The notes under the pieces were generated by a model. It was given only the letters and a program-made list of their open reading frames with translations, was not told the origin of the DNA and made no database searches. DNA of 64,000 bases from Lepisosteus oculatus (taxonomy: Eukaryota; Chordata; Actinopteri; Semionotiformes; Lepisosteidae), in assembly GCF_040954835.1 (NCBI RefSeq), contig NC_090696.1, positions 72,539,722 through 72,603,721 on the forward strand, read 5' to 3'. A program made the translations under genes and the position numbers. Below are positions 11,906 through 22,829 of this stretch, piece by piece. Each line of letters opens with the position of its first letter. The stretch's first letter is position 1.

Positions 11906-11929
11906 AAGGCCCACTATTTTGACCTTTGT

Positions 11930-12400
11930 TAGCGTCGTTGAGGGCCGAGTCAGGGACACATTGGAGACGACCACCAGTGAACGGAGATCTACCCACAAAC
12001 GAGCTCACCAGTTCCAGTGGCTGACTACTTACAACAAGCGCTGCCATATGTGTTAACCATCACCACCCATCATTCCTCACTCATCTCTAGTCACAACTTA
12101 GTTAAACCCTCAAATCCCTCTGCTCTTCGCTCGGTATTGGTTTCCCTTCTTAAGAGCTCCTACCGCGCCCATTTTTTTCAGAAAACTCTTGTAAACGACT
12201 TCTTTGGCTTTGGACTTTGTTTTTGTTCCTTGACCACGATCTCACCTGACGATTCGGATTGGAATCCAGTGTTCACCGTTGCCTCGACTCTCTCTCTCAC
12301 TCTCATCTGCATAGGATCATTCCACGTTCTGACTTGGATTCGTAACACACATCTTGTTCAAGCAAAAGTACCTCAATTGGTACATTTTACTTAATCATTT
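11930..12400. repeat. Probable mobile-element remnant
   Basis: A C-rich block, unlike its AT-rich neighbours, with phrases such as 'gactctctctctcactctc' and 'tggactttgtttttgttcc' that recall retroelement spacer sequence. The plus-strand open frame here has no recognisable domain. Low confidence. Confidence 0.25.
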
Positions 12401-12539
12401 TCCCCATATGCTTGTTGAGTCCTCACTCACCTTAACATAAAAAAACTAAATTCCGTAACATAATATTCTTTCATTCATGGAATTAAACATCCATAGGATC
12501 TCATTGGGTATTCGAAGAAAGACTCACAAGGAAAATAGA

Positions 12540-13096
12540 ATTAAAATTAAAAAGTCTGTTTATTAGAAGTGTTAATACATAGTAGCATGACACTGAAAGA
12601 AAGCATTTTAGAGCCACTGTTTGTTAAATAAACAGTACTGACTGTGAAGAACAATAGGAGGATCATTGCTGTACTTCCAAAGATGTACCAAGTTTTACCT
12701 GTGCTCTTACAACACAAAGTATTATTCCCTGTGACTAATACACACAACATTTGGTTAATAATGGTTATATACTCATACCCACTGAGTAACTGTTTATACT
12801 CACATACAGTTAACATACTGTAGATTTTATAAAAATGCAATTGCATATTTTCAGACTTTGTAGTTACCCTAACATATACCATTTATTTGTTCTTCTTTGT
12901 CTGTTCAGTGTTTGAGAGACAGCAAAGGGCTGGAGATCATCTTTGTATTCTGTTGTATTTTGCGTAACACACGTAACACACATACATCTACAAACTCATT
13001 TCTCCAGACTCTTACAGTACAGAAAGTGAGAATTTTGTATCTTCAGGGCTACAAAATCCACTTGTTTGAGCTGCTTTTGGACATCGTCGACTGGTG
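12540..13096 (-). other. SPARCL1: SPARCL1 3' untranslated region (probable)
   Basis: Continuous sequence after the stop codon. AATAAA signals on the minus strand are at 12882-12887 and 12559-12564; the second would give a 3' UTR of about 555 nt. Which one is used cannot be decided from sequence. Confidence 0.4.
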
Positions 13097-13125
13097 TTAG
13101 AATAGGAGCTTGTCATCCATGTCCA
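13097..13125 (-). CDS. SPARCL1: SPARCL1 exon 11: C-terminus and stop codon
   Basis: 29 nt after acceptor ctttacag; with the split codon it encodes VDMDDKLLF and TAA. The LLF end matches the SPARCL1 C-terminus. Confidence 0.85.
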
Positions 13126-16100
13126 CTGTAAAGATGCAACAACCAGACATGTTTAGGCAAAACAATGATTGGGGACCTAAATGATAGGATTTATTTTTTG
13201 TTTATGTGACTTAAACTTTTAAATACAGTATATTTCCTCATCTGTTGAGCAATGTTACATTTATACTTGATTGTTGTTAGAATATTTTATTTTGCTTGTC
13301 ATTTTAAGATCAATATCCAAGATCAATATTCCTGTTATTATCGGGATGTCACTTTTTCCTGTGTTACCGTAAACAGGACAGTCTGCCATAAGCACAGAGC
13401 ACAAGGTGGAGGTACATCCTAGATGCGATGCCCATCCTTTTCACACAGGGTTACACACAGGCCTAGTTTAGAGACTCCAATTAATCTCCCCAACATGTCT
13501 CCAAGTGGGATGAGGAAACCAGTACGAGCTCACTTTGGAAAGGTTTTCTGGTCCCTGGTAAATTAATTGGCTACTTGCTAGATGCGCTTTTCATCAGTCA
13601 CTATTAAATTTTAAGTGAGGATCTAACCAAACAATATTTAGTTACTGTTTTTTGTTTGTTTCATGCGTCTCATTTGCAATACGGCTCGACGTATTGTCAA
13701 ACGCCGGAATAGAACAGTCAGGCATAAAAACAAAGCTTGTACCGTCAAGTTTACGCAAGACTGGGGGGAAACTTGAGCACGCTCTCACCTTCCTTGATGC
13801 CGAAGCAGGCGCACCACTCCCGGAAAGACACCTGCTTGTCTTTGTCAGCGTCACACTCCTGAAAGAAGCGGGAGGTGCAGTGCTCCATAGGCACCAGGGG
13901 CACACGCAGCGGAGCCAGCTCAGAGTGGGAGAGGTACCTGCGGACACAGCATGGAATTAACCTCTACCTGTTCCTTTGCAGCCCCCGCGTGCTGACGCAA
14001 CTAGGTACAGTACTCAAGCTTCATACCAATATAACTTGCTCATCAGGGCTGCACAGAACATTTTTTAATATAGAGAGCTCAGAAACAGGCCCAGTAGTTT
14101 GCACAGAGATATTACCAAAAGGTAATGGTGTTTGAAATTCAATTTTACCTATCTACTGAGACAGAATGACAACGCAGCACCATAAAAGGACACATTTAAA
14201 TATAGAAACCTTGAGCTCCGAAATCTTAGTGTTAAATAGACAAGCATTTTTTTTTTATTCTTCACTTAGTGCTGCGATTGAGAGGGAATAAGAAATAAAG
14301 GAAACCGTTTCTCCTGTCAAAAGAAATGCATATAAGGTCATAGGATTCCATGACCAACAGCAGTGGAAAAAGACCTACTGTCTGTATAAAATGCTGGTGT
14401 TGGACTGTCAGAAGTTTGTAAAACCAGCCTTAACACTTAACCAGAATACCTTCTCCACTCTAATACACCAAGAGTTAAGACCTGCAAAACACATCTTTTT
14501 GATTTCTTTACACCTTCCAACATAACAACCCAAATGCTTTTTTTGCACTTGTACTGTATTCCTGTTTGTGCTTTTCTGTTAAGACTTTTCACCTAACAAG
14601 GCAGATGAAACATTTGGTATAAACGGAGGTGCTGGGTTCAAAATCATTTAACATTTTATTCCTCAGCTGTGTCGATGGGGACAACACGACACTCTGTTTG
14701 GTCTCCCATTTGATTAATGATCTCAAGCTTTGTACAGAATACTGAGTTCTAAACTAACTAACACGCCACCTTACTAGACTATCCTAATTAAAGATGATTC
14801 ACTGACAATCAATGTTTGTCACGTCATTAACTTTTTCAAATGAATTTCTGCAGGAAGGTTAGATCCTGATCTCGCATACTTCCGCTTGCCTGCATATATC
14901 GGTCTCGTACCCAGGACATCCAGTAGTGCATCTCTCCACTGTCCCTCCCGCCACCCCATCTACAGTACACCCCTGCAGCAACTTCCTGGTCTGGGCCATA
15001 AGGCAGGGCTGCCAGTTCCCTCAGCCAGGTGAGCTTCGCCCAAATGTACCCTGCCTATCCCTCCTCTCTGGTTTATGAGGATCTAACCGAACTGGTGGAA
15101 TCCATTGTTTCTGTGTTCTGACCTGTCAGCAGGGTGTTGGTCCATCTGTGCAAACTGCCAGTGCACTGGGTAGATATACATGTTGTAATTTTTTTCAAAG
15201 TCTCTGACCAGCGTCTCAATGGGGTGATCGTCTGCCTGAAGCCGTCTCTCACTCTCATGCATCTTCTGAACCTGTGGAAGCAAAGTACATCTTCAGGGTA
15301 CTGTGAATGATCCCAAAGTCAAGAAAACAATATACTGTATGAGGGCCAAAAAATAAGCTTCACGTTGATTATGAGAAAGAAGGAGTAAATCACATATTTG
15401 CAGACTGCTTGTTTTCACACCTCCTCCTTCTGTTAATTTTGTTGGCAAAATCATCTTTCAAACTCAATTCTACCTTACTAATGTGAAAAAAGACATACCT
15501 ACTACAATTATTTAATTTGGAATAAAAATGCATACTGTATGTACTAGAGGGGCATATTGACTTAAGGGCTCTAGCCTCTAGCGAGAGCACGGGGCATCTG
15601 TATTAAGTAATACAATTGTAAATCATTAAAAGCTTTCAGAAATCACAATACTGTGTATGTAGATTATAAAGTGTTTTGGATAGGTTGTGTTTTTGCGTGT
15701 TGCTGCAATATTGCCTGTCATACAAGGTTCAATAATTCAAATAGAATATTCTATTATTTTATGACAGTACTCTGTTCTCTTTTACGTTTGGTTTAACCTT
15801 TAAAAGGCCCCAGAGTGTATTTCCATTTCTGGTGTCCCCTCAAAGTATTCTTTCTGAATACATTACATCTCATACCTCAATACACCACTATTTGTAAGTG
15901 AGTGCAAAAGATTCCAATATCCAAGATCAAAGAATGATTGTCTTTCCTACTAAGGAAAACTTTAACATCAGGTATTTTGAGATGTGCCCAATCTTGTGAC
16001 TTTACATAACCAAGTACTGTATACATATTTTTGCACAGAAAGGGTTTGATATGCCAGGCTTGCTTTTTTTGTTTTATTTACTTCAAATCACAAATGTGAA

Positions 16101-19100
16101 AATGACAAAATCATCTGAATAATATCTCTAGGTGGGAATTTTCATCTCTACCCACCATTAACATAAGCAATCACATTTTATATGATGTCATTTGAGAGAA
16201 GAATGCTGTGAACAGCCAAATATTGGATTAACATAAATCATATCCAGCAAGATCCATTCTGAATTCAGCTCCTTTGTTATACAGTACATCATTACAATTG
16301 CTTACCCTTGTGCGCTGCTTAGGGGTAAGAAAGCCAGGAGACTTCATGTCATGTTCATAAAGCTGTAGCAAAACATTTTTCAGCCAGTCGCGCATGCGCA
16401 GAGGGAACTGTGCCAGCTCATTGGCCTGACAAGGTGCAATGTCTGTTAAAGCACATAAACCCCACATTAATACCATAGCAATCACATCCCCTTTCAACTA
16501 CCCATTTTGTAATGGGATTCATGAGAAAACTTCAATACAAAAGGCAGACCCCATCTCCTATCAATCACTTGCTTGCAAAGGTATTGCACAAGGTAAAAAC
16601 ATGGTAAGGTAAGGTAATAGCATAATTGCAGACTTTTTCTATCTCACATTTCTACACTTAAGCATCTCTCCACAAACTACATCCATCTCCACTGCCAAAG
16701 CAGTCACCCTTTGGCTCATTTAAGAGACTGGCATATTTTTAAATGCATTTTAAATTAAAAAACCCAAGACTCAAGAGAGCCGCACCTGACATACATTTGA
16801 AGAATACAATCGACAGTGCTATTTAAAATATGCCTTGTAAATTAGAACGCAATAAAAATTAAAGATAAAAACTATGCTTTGTTTGTGAGAAAAAATAACT
16901 TTTGTGCCCCGCCCCAAAAGTAATGTTTTTCCCATACATTTGCAAGGTCCAGCGTAATCTAAGTGAAGTCTATGGCCTTTTTTAGTTCCGTCAAGATTGC
17001 ACTTTGTAGCAAAAAGCTGACAAGATGTGTCGTAGGTCTTGTTGTCAGTTCCACACACCTAGATGAAGCAAATAAAAAAAAATGAATTGCAGAGACAAAA
17101 TGCATCTATAAAGTTCTGAAGTTCTGTCATCATTGATATCCAGCTTCAATACTTTGAAGGCCAAATTGTCCAAGGTACTGTATATAAACACAAAGGATAA
17201 TGTCCTCAGGGCTTGCATATTGTTACCACTGTTTGAGATCACAATCCCCTCTTTATGCAAGTCTACAGGGCTGTCAGATCTGGCAGCCTGCATGTTTTTC
17301 TTTAACATCCAGGTGTACCAGAGAGCATTGCTTTACTGACCCTCTTAAGGATCAGTTAGTGGCCAGATGCATCACATTTGTAGAAGCAGGCATTTGTAGA
17401 AGGTCAATTAATTTTCAAATATAAGAAAACACAGTGGAGATTGATTTGTCTGGTCTCTTAGTATAGCGCTAACCATCTGGAGTGTGCAAATGAGGTTTTT
17501 GCCAATTGGCAACATTTTGTGGACAGATGAACCATGATTACATCTCCACAGGGACTAAATTAATCCACATAGATCATGTAATTACTACTACATGTTGGTA
17601 GGTTTACAGAAGAGCTAAATTAAGTTTCTTTCAGGTTGTGTTACATCAGTTAAGCATTTTTTCGGCTTGTGTGTTTGCTTGTGCATACTGCACAGTATAT
17701 GTGTACAATTGTCGTAAACAGTACTTACATGCTCAAATTCCCCTTTGCTGGAAATACATGAGGAGGGATCCTGACAGACACACTCGGGATCATTATCTTT
17801 GTTAACTTGACAGATTTTGCCTCGTTTGCAACGGAAGTTTTCACAGGTACCTGAATTAATGAAAGAAGAATCAGAAATTCTTATTTGTCTTCTTAATTCC
17901 AGCCTTTTGTAAAAGCTTACCTTTAATTAATACACAGTAGAAAGGACATAAGAACTCGAAAACACCTTCAACAACATGACTAGGTAGCATTTTCCTTACT
18001 CCCACAGCTCCTTGGGTAAATAAATGAATAAAAAAAACAGGTTCCAGAGAAACAATATCTTTTCTGTAATGTGGTGAATACAACTTTACATAATATTCTA
18101 AAGGAGGGTTATTTGTGCAAAATGCATTATATTCTGAAGCAGAAAAGATAACTTGCTGAATCTACATTAACTCTCATGTTTCAGTTTAAACTAATAACAG
18201 GAATCAGACCTGTGTCATTGACGTATGTTTGTGCAGTGTTCTGAGCTAACCAAGTGTTACCAAGCTAACCCGTCAGGTCCAAAAAGAAAAGCACACAAAC
18301 TATAACCATCATTTATAAATGATTTATAACTCATAAAATATTTCTGTTATGTTTTAAAGAATATCTCTGTTTCATTGTTTAATTAGTTCAAATCTTTTTC
18401 TTTACTCCTTATACCAGTGGTTTATTTTTTCCATTCTCTTGAGAAATAAAGAAAAATGGCATCATCATACATGTAGTTGTTACCGAGATTCCTAATGAAG
18501 TTCTAAAAGAGACGTACCTTGTTGAGAGATGAACCCTGTTACCAGATTCCTGAATTCCTACCATGTGTGCACTTCAGGAAATAATACTTACTGACATCTG
18601 CTTCCTGCGTGTCCTCATCTCTGGAAAGCTGTTCCTGGAGGTAAACCTCCTCAGCAGCCCTTTTCTGAACAGGACTAATCCCAATCACTGATGTCTAAAT
18701 GGATTGGAAAAACATGTCTATAATCAAGCAGTGCTACAGTAAGTACACATGATGGGCCTTAGATTTCTTCTTGTGATTTTATGGGAATAAAATTGAATAA
18801 TGTAATGAACTAGTCAGTTTGAAATGCAAACACACACCAGTGCATCCTGATTATCTTGTAGATTTGTTCACACTATGACATGAAAACTTTGAATTTAGAA
18901 GCAGAATTTAAATACAAGACAAATGCTCAATCGAATGATATAAAGGTGATCTCGATAACTATTTCAATCCCAGTATTTTTTTTTTTATTATTTCTTATTT
19001 CCCCATTAGGTGTTAATCAAATGTTTTAGGGACTTTTTTCAACTTTATTAAAATTTCTAATGGATAAAAGTATAATATTTCTTTGAGTTAATATAATTCT

Positions 19101-22100
19101 ATTCTATCAGCGAGAGAGAATTATTAATTAAACTGACATATTCTAGATGCAATTGACATCACCTTCATGTCAATCAGTTGTGCAAAGGTTTGTATTTAAA
19201 TTTAATTTATGGAATGTAAATAACCCTGAAGAAGGTCTGAAACATGCCCGCTAGTTCTTATTGTTTAATATTAGAAAAAGAGAATATTTCTGAAAGCTTT
19301 GTGTTCTTATCTACATGAGTGTAGACCTTTCTCTAGCTGTTGATTTTGTACAATTCCAAGTTTATTATAGCTATAAGAAATACTTCTGGAACAGGAATGT
19401 GACCCCCAATATTTTAATTAGAAATGTAAACAGTAGCAATAATGCTATCTGAAATATTGAATATACTGAAATAGTGTAATACCTCTGGAGGTCTGCATAT
19501 AATTCAGGCTGGACAGGAAGCACATACTGTTGTCTGCATTCCTTTTATTTAAAGAACCTGGGATATAGCCACTGCCTACTAATTGGCGAATAAGTGCTGA
19601 CTTACATATATAGCAAAGTACTTTTGACTAGGTATACAAATTCTGTCTGTGGCCATTGAAATAGCACTTCAACATTCCTATTTAAGGAGGTCACAAAGCT
19701 TCACCCACATCACAAACATTGTTTTAGCTGACTCCTAAAGTGACTTGGATATTACTGGTCTGTTTTGTTGGATTTTCAAAGAGAAGCCTTCAAGCCTTAT
19801 TGTTCTGTGCCTGCCAGAGATACACAGCGATCTGACATATGTAATGATATGACTTGCAGTGTTCTGTATCTACAGTATATAATTACCCATTTTCCTGATT
19901 TCCTCTTTTTGGTTTTAGGGACTGTGTTCTCCCTCATCTGAAGAACCCCATGCCCCCCATCCGGTCTTTCTTGAGCTCCATGTTCACTAGATGTTTTTCC
20001 ACTGTGGCTTTTCTTTTCGTTTTTTGATATGCCATTCATGCGACTGGCATTGCTTTCCTGCTGCTCCTCCGCACTGCTCTCTGTTCCTTCTGGTTCTGTA
20101 TCTGTGGCCTCTTGCAGGTTGTTGTTACTGTCGTCTTTGTTTTTGGGCTCACTCCCTGTGTCTTTGGATTGACTGCTCTCAACGTCATCACCCTCTTCTT
20201 CGTTGACCTCTGGACTTTCACTCATGCCCTCTTCCAGAATACCTCTTGGTTCAAACTGGTTCCTACCTCTGTGTTTTCCTTGGGAATCATAGTCATCACT
20301 GTCAATGTTTGATTCTCCATCATCTTCCCTGACCTCTCGGCTGTCCTGATCATCCTTGTCTTCAGTATAGCCCATATCTGTAAGTATTTCAGTCTCTGTA
20401 CTGCTGCCAATCTCCTGAAAGCTGCTTACACTATCATTGCCTTTATCATCTGGTTCATCTGCTGATAAACCATCTGCCAAATCCTGGGATCCCCTTCGTC
20501 TGTCCAGGTCATCATCTTGACTTGTCTGTGCCTCTTCACTGAGTAGCACAGGTGAAGCATTCTGCTCAGTATCTTCTTCATCCTGTTTTTCCTGACTGCT
20601 TGCTTCTAAGGATATTACAGCAGGTAGCTTTTCTCCTTCACTTAACTTGTCAAGATCCCAAGATTCCTTGGGATTTAACATCATAAAACAAAAATAGAAA
20701 GTTTGAAATTATACTTTGTTTTTCAAACATTAACATTTTCAAGCATGAACATTTAAAGTAAGAATGATTAATTTATCTTTGCTCATACAGTATATCTCTC
20801 TTAGAAATGAATTATAAATTGACTTCAATGTATTTCACTTCCCAATGTTTTTGGGGGGAGGCAGCAGTACTTTATATATTGGGTACTTTATGTATTGGGT
20901 AAGAGAAAAACTGAAAATACTGAATTGTCAAACAGCCTTTTCTGAAAACAGCTAATGGTTAATGCGTTAGTATCTTTGCTTTTGTTGCATGTAGTCAATA
21001 AAGCATTCTCAACAATACAAATACAAAAAAGTCTTAGTGATATGTTACTCCTTTCAGTCTGAAAACATATTTTGTAGAAGGTAAGGTGAGAAGAATGAAG
21101 AAGATAAGAGGTGATAAGGAGGTAAGGAGCTCCAAATAAGGAGATAAGGAGAGGATCTAACACAAAAGCAGCACAAAGCTTGGTATCAATTTAATATTAC
21201 CCTAGAAAGAAACTCAATTTTCATAAAACATTAATATTAACTTCATTGAATAATATCGTAACAGTTACCATACACAAATCTTGTTTAATTTGTTATGTAA
21301 GCAAACATGGAAACACATTTTGTAGTTTATAGTCATTACTACTGTCAGTAAGTACTGTATGCAAAAGATTATCTATTACCTTTCCATTCTGTGTCACTGG
21401 TGTCTTCAGTGAAACCGTATGTGTTCTGTGAGGCTTGCTTGTTACCTTGTGCATGAGAATTAAAATAAGCAACAGTATTCTGAATAACAATAATAATATG
21501 AAACAAATAACAAAAACAAATAAACCCCAGAAAAATGTTAAAAGAAATGTATGTTATATACAGTATAATTAATCAGTTTCCAATGTGATGGAACATCCTT
21601 GATCATGGTTCTGGGCCTACATTAAGGAAAAACATTGCTCACCTTTTGAAAATGTGAAACATTATATATGATATCTATTTAATTGACTCAAGGTTTAAAG
21701 TTACTTTTTTCATGCAGAAATTGTTTGGTTAGTGTTTATTTCTCTTTCAGGCTTAATATAGTTATTACCTCTTGAGAGTTGCAACATCACTGCCAAACAA
21801 TGCTGAGCATGTCTACTCACATTTTTGTCCCTTCATGAACCTGATAAATGCAACAGTGCAGTAGGGTATCAGAGGACTGAGAGCCTTGTTCCCTTGTTTT
21901 AGCCAGGACCTAGTTTCTGCCCTACCCATTGTCAACCTTGAAACTGTTGAATTCTCATATTCCACTCTTCCTGGTGTACAACCAGTCCTGCCCTGCCAGT
22001 TGCTTTCTCCCTTACTGGCGAGTGAACTGTAGCTGCCATGTGGACGTCCCTCATATTGCTGAAGCTAACTCCTCTCGTTTCCATAGCCACTCAGAGAGCG

Positions 22101-22829
22101 AAACAAGCTTCCTTTTACTGCCTTAGACTGTGCCATGCTAAGATCATGCTGCTGGGTGCTAAATATGAGGTGGGTCAATGGAGAAGGTTGACCACCCACT
22201 CCAACAGGGTGGCTGTGTAGAGTGAAAGAACACCCACCCCCCTATTTGGTGTTCTACCCCTGACTCTCACAGCAGCAATCCTGGTAGGACTCTTCCTTAC
22301 ATTGCCAGGATGTTGCTCTTTGCCGGGAGCCTTCCATGCAGTGTAATGCCCAATGTGATGCCTAAAGGGATGTGGAATGCCCACACACTGGGAAGCCCAC
22401 AGGGATGGCATAGGTCCTGCTGTGGACCAAAGACACATTCAAAGAATGATCTGGATGCAGCATGGTCCTCAATCCGTATCACGAGTTTAGCAGAAGGCAA
22501 CCCAGTTGGAACGGACACTTTCATCAGCATTACCTTGGGCTCTTTGTCCTTCTATTTTTGACAGCTTGGGCTCCCAAGAGGTAATAGTTACCTTCATTCT
22601 GAAAGGAAACACTATGTTTCCAGAGTACACACATGATAGTCAAACTGTTCTGAGTCTGCCAGCAGGATCTTCTATTGTCCAAAGCAGAATGCTTTTTCAG
22701 TACATCATAAGTCAGCGCTGAAACTGTATAAAATACTTCTGTGAAGTTTTAAAGAATAAATTCGAACCACATACTTACAGGGTCAGCAAAAGCCAAAGTC
22801 AAGAGACAAAGTAACAGTAAATTCATCAT
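13097..22829 (-). CDS. SPARCL1: SPARCL1 (hevin / SPARC-like 1), complete coding region in ten exons
   Basis: Coding exons: 22779-22829, 21380-21445, 19887-20666, 18592-18694, 17729-17850, 16938-17058, 16306-16442, 15123-15271, 13789-13937 and 13097-13125. All boundaries are GT/AG and all phases agree, giving 1707 nt and 568 residues. Order: signal peptide (1-15 or so), short linker exon, an acidic low-complexity domain (40-299), a linker (300-333), a follistatin-like Cys-rich module (334-374), a Kazal-like module (375-414), the extracellular calcium-binding (EC) domain (415-568) with a variant EF-hand ([17 protein letters not shown]) and a canonical EF-hand loop [12 protein letters not shown] at 539-550. 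The ending [14 protein letters not shown] resembles SPARCL1 rather than SPARC. The protein is a secreted collagen- and calcium-binding matricellular glycoprotein, considered the closest relative of the ancestor of the SCPP genes. It is head to head with the DSPP-like gene, as in tetrapods. Oddity: an extra cysteine in EWCACFG next to the EF-hand disulfide cysteine. Confidence 0.93.
13789..13937 (-). CDS. SPARCL1: SPARCL1 exon 10: EF-hand pair
   Basis: 149 nt, encoding [20 protein letters not shown] through the canonical calcium loop [12 protein letters not shown] and WCACFGIK. Calcium ligands are at loop positions 1, 3, 5, 7, 9 and 12, with Glu at 12. Phase 2 in, phase 1 out. GC content is clearly higher than in the surrounding DNA. 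Confidence 0.92.
15123..15271 (-). CDS. SPARCL1: SPARCL1 exon 9: EC domain, collagen-binding helices
   Basis: 149 nt starting [11 protein letters not shown] and including [19 protein letters not shown], the conserved core preceding the first EF-hand. Phase 0 in, phase 2 out (donor gtcaga). Confidence 0.9.
16306..16442 (-). CDS. SPARCL1: SPARCL1 exon 8: start of the EC domain
   Basis: 137 nt encoding the first helices of the EC domain, including [20 protein letters not shown]. Phase 1 in, phase 0 out (donor gtaagc). Confidence 0.9.
16938..17058 (-). CDS. SPARCL1: SPARCL1 exon 7: Kazal-like module
   Basis: 121 nt encoding [20 protein letters not shown] and on to LDYAGPCK, the Kazal-like half of the follistatin domain. 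NKT is an N-glycosylation sequon. Phase 0 in, phase 1 out (donor gtatgg). Confidence 0.9.
17729..17850 (-). CDS. SPARCL1: SPARCL1 exon 6: follistatin-like module
   Basis: 122 nt encoding the Cys-rich segment [14 protein letters not shown] followed by [10 protein letters not shown], the follistatin N-terminal hairpin of SPARC-family proteins. Phase 1 in, phase 0 out. Confidence 0.9.
18592..18694 (-). CDS. SPARCL1: SPARCL1 exon 5: linker
   Basis: 103 nt, phase 0 in and phase 1 out, encoding [20 protein letters not shown] and a short acidic stretch. Acceptor ccatttag, donor gtaagt. Confidence 0.8.
19887..20666 (-). CDS. SPARCL1: SPARCL1 exon 4: acidic domain
   Basis: 780 nt, phase 0 at both ends, 260 residues very rich in Glu, Asp and Ser, starting [13 protein letters not shown], with many S-x-E and S-x-D sites (for example LSEGE, SESPE, SSAEEQ). 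A single large acidic exon in this position is diagnostic of SPARCL1. The domain is variable in sequence between species and is thought to bind calcium with low affinity. Confidence 0.85.
21380..21445 (-). CDS. SPARCL1: SPARCL1 exon 3
   Basis: 66 nt, phase 0 at both ends, encoding 22 Thr/Lys/His-rich residues starting [14 protein letters not shown]. Acceptor catgcacaag is weak in pyrimidines; donor gtaata. Confidence 0.7.
22140..22600. other. Unexplained GC-richer block in SPARCL1 intron 2
   Basis: A stretch with open frames on both strands and a base composition unlike the flanking AT-rich intron. No domain or splice context is recognisable. Most likely a decayed mobile element. Confidence 0.25.
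22779..22829 (-). CDS. SPARCL1: SPARCL1 exon 2: start codon and signal peptide
   Basis: Encodes [17 protein letters not shown], then a gtaagt donor. The exon starts at 22845 after the acceptor ttattattttcag, so 16 nt of leader precede the ATG. Two tandem ATGs; the first is taken as the start. Confidence 0.85.

Noticed and set aside
12017-12394. 125-codon plus-strand frame between SPARCL1 and gene A
   Set aside because: No recognisable domain; composition suggests retroelement spacer.
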